DNA from: WHTB01 sp050699035
Lineage (GTDB): Bacteria > Actinomycetota > Actinomycetes > Propionibacteriales > Nocardioidaceae
NCBI GenBank assembly: GCA_050699035.1
Contig: JBOHDE010000001.1
Coordinates: 13,512-77,511 of the forward strand
Reading direction: 5' to 3'
Length of the DNA stretch: 64,000 nucleotides
The position numbers and the translations under genes are program-made. The notes beneath the pieces were generated by a model. The model did not search any database. It was not told the DNA's origin and worked only from the letters and a program-made list of their open reading frames with translations. Below, piece after piece: positions 60,371-64,000 of the stretch. The first letter of the stretch is position 1, and each line of letters opens with the position of its first letter.

Positions 60371-60453
60371 GTCGAAGATTGCCCAATTGGGCGAAATTCG
60401 ACCCGGTCCCGCCGGATCGAGGTGGAACTTTGCCCAATTGGGCAAAATTCCAC
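60371..60453. repeat. Family A palindromic repeat, two units
   Basis: Units at 60371-60402 (core TTGCCCAATTGGGCGA) and 60422-60453 (TTGCCCAATTGGGCAA), each with flanking GTCGAAG or GTGGAAC arms, as at 7588-7668. Here the spacer pairs less well. Between recR-DUF5063 and ask. Confidence 0.9.
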
Positions 60454-60577
60454 GTCGCCTCGGCCGTCGACGGAGCGCGCGACCGCGATCCGGACCCGGG
60501 TCGGCCGCCAGGACCCGGCCGTTAGACTTGGCCCGCCAATTTCGGCGTACCCGAGCGCTTGAGACCGAGGAGCACCT

Positions 60578-62896
<2,319 letters not shown>

Positions 62897-62900
<4 letters not shown>

Positions 62901-63361
62901 CCCGGGCCGTCGCCGGTGCGGGACAGGGCCCCCGCCAGCCAGGCCGCGGCGGCGTACGCGACCGCACCCAGCGCCGGGAGCACGAACCACATCGACGCGT
63001 CGAAGATGCGATCGATCAGCGCGCTCATCAGCACGATCGCGAACAGCGACAGGCCGAGCAGGCTGGTGACGCCCGGGTCGGCGACGTCGAGCATGGCCAG
63101 CAGCCGCATCCCGACGAGCAGCATCAGCGCGCCGGTGGCCACCAGCAGCACCACCCCGAACCCGCCGCACGACGGCGTACCCCTGACCACGTCGCAGCCG
63201 AGCTCGCCGAGCAGCACCATCAGCATCGCGAGTACGGCACACAGCAGGCCTACGGCCGCGGCCGCGACCGGGCCGGGGAGACTCGGCAATGGCAGCCGTC
63301 CGACGACCCGGGACGGTTCGGAATCGGATTGGTGGACACCCCTGCGGCGTAGCAGATTCAT
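62897..63361 (-). CDS. Uncharacterised four-helix membrane protein
   Basis: 154 aa from ATG at 63361. N-terminal basic part (NLLRRRGVHQ), then helices (PVAAAAVGLLCAVLAMLMVL, FGVVLLVATGALMLLVGMRL, LGLSLFAIVLMSALIDRIFD, FVLPALGAVAYAAAAWLAGA). Two Cys in CDVVRGTPSCGG on the loop may pair. No family recognised. Convergent with asd. Confidence 0.75.
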
Positions 63362-63391
63362 GGGCTGCAGTCTGCCGCATCCTCGTCGCGT

Positions 63392-63521
63392 AGCGCGTTG
63401 CAGGGACAAACCGGACAGCGGACCTAGGCAACGCGCCAGTCAACGGAGGAGTCGCAGCCTCCTCACGTCGAGGTTGCGCTTATGTCTGGGTGCCGCGGAC
63501 ATTCGCGCAACCTCGACGCGA
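63392..63521. repeat. Decayed family C hairpin followed by an inverted family B pair
   Basis: 63392-63442 keeps the loop GGGACAAACCGGACAGCGGA and parts of both arms, with mismatches. It is followed by family B units at 63463-63479 (minus) and 63505-63521 (plus) that face each other, forming GTCGAGGTTGCGC/GCGCAACCTCGAC. Confidence 0.85.
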
Positions 63522-63539
63522 GTATTCGGGGATCTGGCG

Positions 63540-64000
63540 CCGCATCCGTGTCGTGGAAAGCTCGGTCTCGCCTCTGCCGACGCTGGCCTGATCTTGGATG
63601 GCTGGCGCGAGCAAGACGCGTAGCGACACGACTAGGCGGACGTGGGATTGATCGCTACACCTCAGGCTCGCTCAGCTAGAGCTGCGGCCATGTGCGGCCA
63701 GCCACCCGACAGGCAGACGCAGAGGTTGAGCGCAATCCCTAGGGTGTGGCCCACCACCTGAAGCCGCAAGGTCCGATTCCGCACACGCGGGCGCTGCGGT
63801 CCTCGCTGTGACCGCCCGGTCGCCACGACTAGCACTGCGATGGATATCTCGTGCTCTAGTTGTACTGACCGGGGCCGTGCGGCTGTTGCCAGCTGGAGAC
63901 GGATCGTACGACCTGATCCATGCATGCATGATGCTCAGCGCCTCGGCTCGGTTCGAAAGTTCCGAGCCGTCTGGAACCTTTGGGCGGGGCGAGCTTGTCT
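63540..64000. other. No convincing gene to window end
   Basis: ~460 bp; several short frames, none with a ribosome site or recognisable protein. No repeat family copy was found. Confidence 0.45.

Noticed and set aside
63463..63521. Integron attC site from facing GTTGCGC/GCGCAAC
   Set aside because: The core does not match RYYYAAC/GTTRRRY, and no integron integrase is seen.
63662..63929. Two ~85-codon minus-strand frames near the window end
   Set aside because: Both overlap each other in different frames, lack ribosome sites and have no recognisable domain.

Overview
The window reads as chromosomal DNA from a high-GC actinobacterium, most likely in the Nocardioidaceae/Kribbellaceae (Propionibacteriales). 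The reasons are GTG and ATGA/GTGA-coupled starts throughout, a DUF222-HNH protein under an actinobacterial SOS box, two DGPF/YCII-sigma pairs, many ArsR/MarR/TetR/HxlR regulators, and the order tRNA-Ser, SRP RNA, dnaX, ybaB, recR, DUF5063, ask, asd. The genus assignment is inference. A 100-N run at 20001-20100 is an assembly gap; its flanks carry the same 127 bp, which looks like a k-mer overlap artefact.

Layout. 0-5.2 kb: two-component pair (kinase cut by the window edge), YCII protein + ECF42-like sigma factor, LexA-controlled DUF222-HNH protein. 5.4-9.8 kb: secreted M14 carboxypeptidase, DUF3800 protein ending inside a palindromic repeat, decayed ECF41-type sigma gene, FAD-linked oxidoreductase. 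9.8-19.7 kb: APC permease, K+/H+ antiporter, LytR_C and orphan VapB-like proteins, HerA-like ATPase, TetR + hydrolase, DoxX/MarR pair, cytochrome P450, XdhC protein. 19.7-27.7 kb: hairpin-rich intergenic region and gap, then a seven-gene translationally linked operon resembling a minimal Gram-positive type IV secretion apparatus (two-helix pilin-like protein, PrgI/VirB3-like, VirB4 ATPase, VirB6-like, VirB8-like, SLT+M23 muralidase, 90-aa protein) with no relaxase or coupling protein.

28-37 kb: divergent arsR/arsM with two matching operators; a three-gene operon (MerB-associated-like thioredoxin fold protein, membrane protein, ABC exporter) behind a MerR-type promoter; VOC protein; HxlR regulator divergent from an MFS pump; a second YCII-sigma pair. 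37-45.4 kb: secreted isoaspartyl peptidase, reductase/DUF4386/SDR operon facing its TetR regulator across a perfect operator, SIMPL protein, secreted sugar dehydrogenase, RibD_C protein, Phd/RelE-type toxin-antitoxin pair. 45.6-53.8 kb: a co-directional catabolic island (cupin, ketopantoate-reductase-like, nitrilase, NMT1-type ABC importer, MFS, FadR-type GntR, tartrate/malate dehydrogenase family) with visibly more relaxed codon use than its surroundings; it plausibly imports a nitrile and converts it to a hydroxy-acid. 54-64 kb: small stress-type genes, then the replication/recombination and aspartate-pathway housekeeping block.

The intergenic DNA carries several families of dispersed hairpin elements that recur across the window: GCCCAATTGGGC palindromes, 12 copies of a GCGCAACCTCG unit often in inverted pairs, a long hairpin with a conserved asymmetric loop (GACAAACCGGACAGCGGG), and TGTCAGAC-bounded 42-nt hairpins. 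None sits next to a recognisable transposase.
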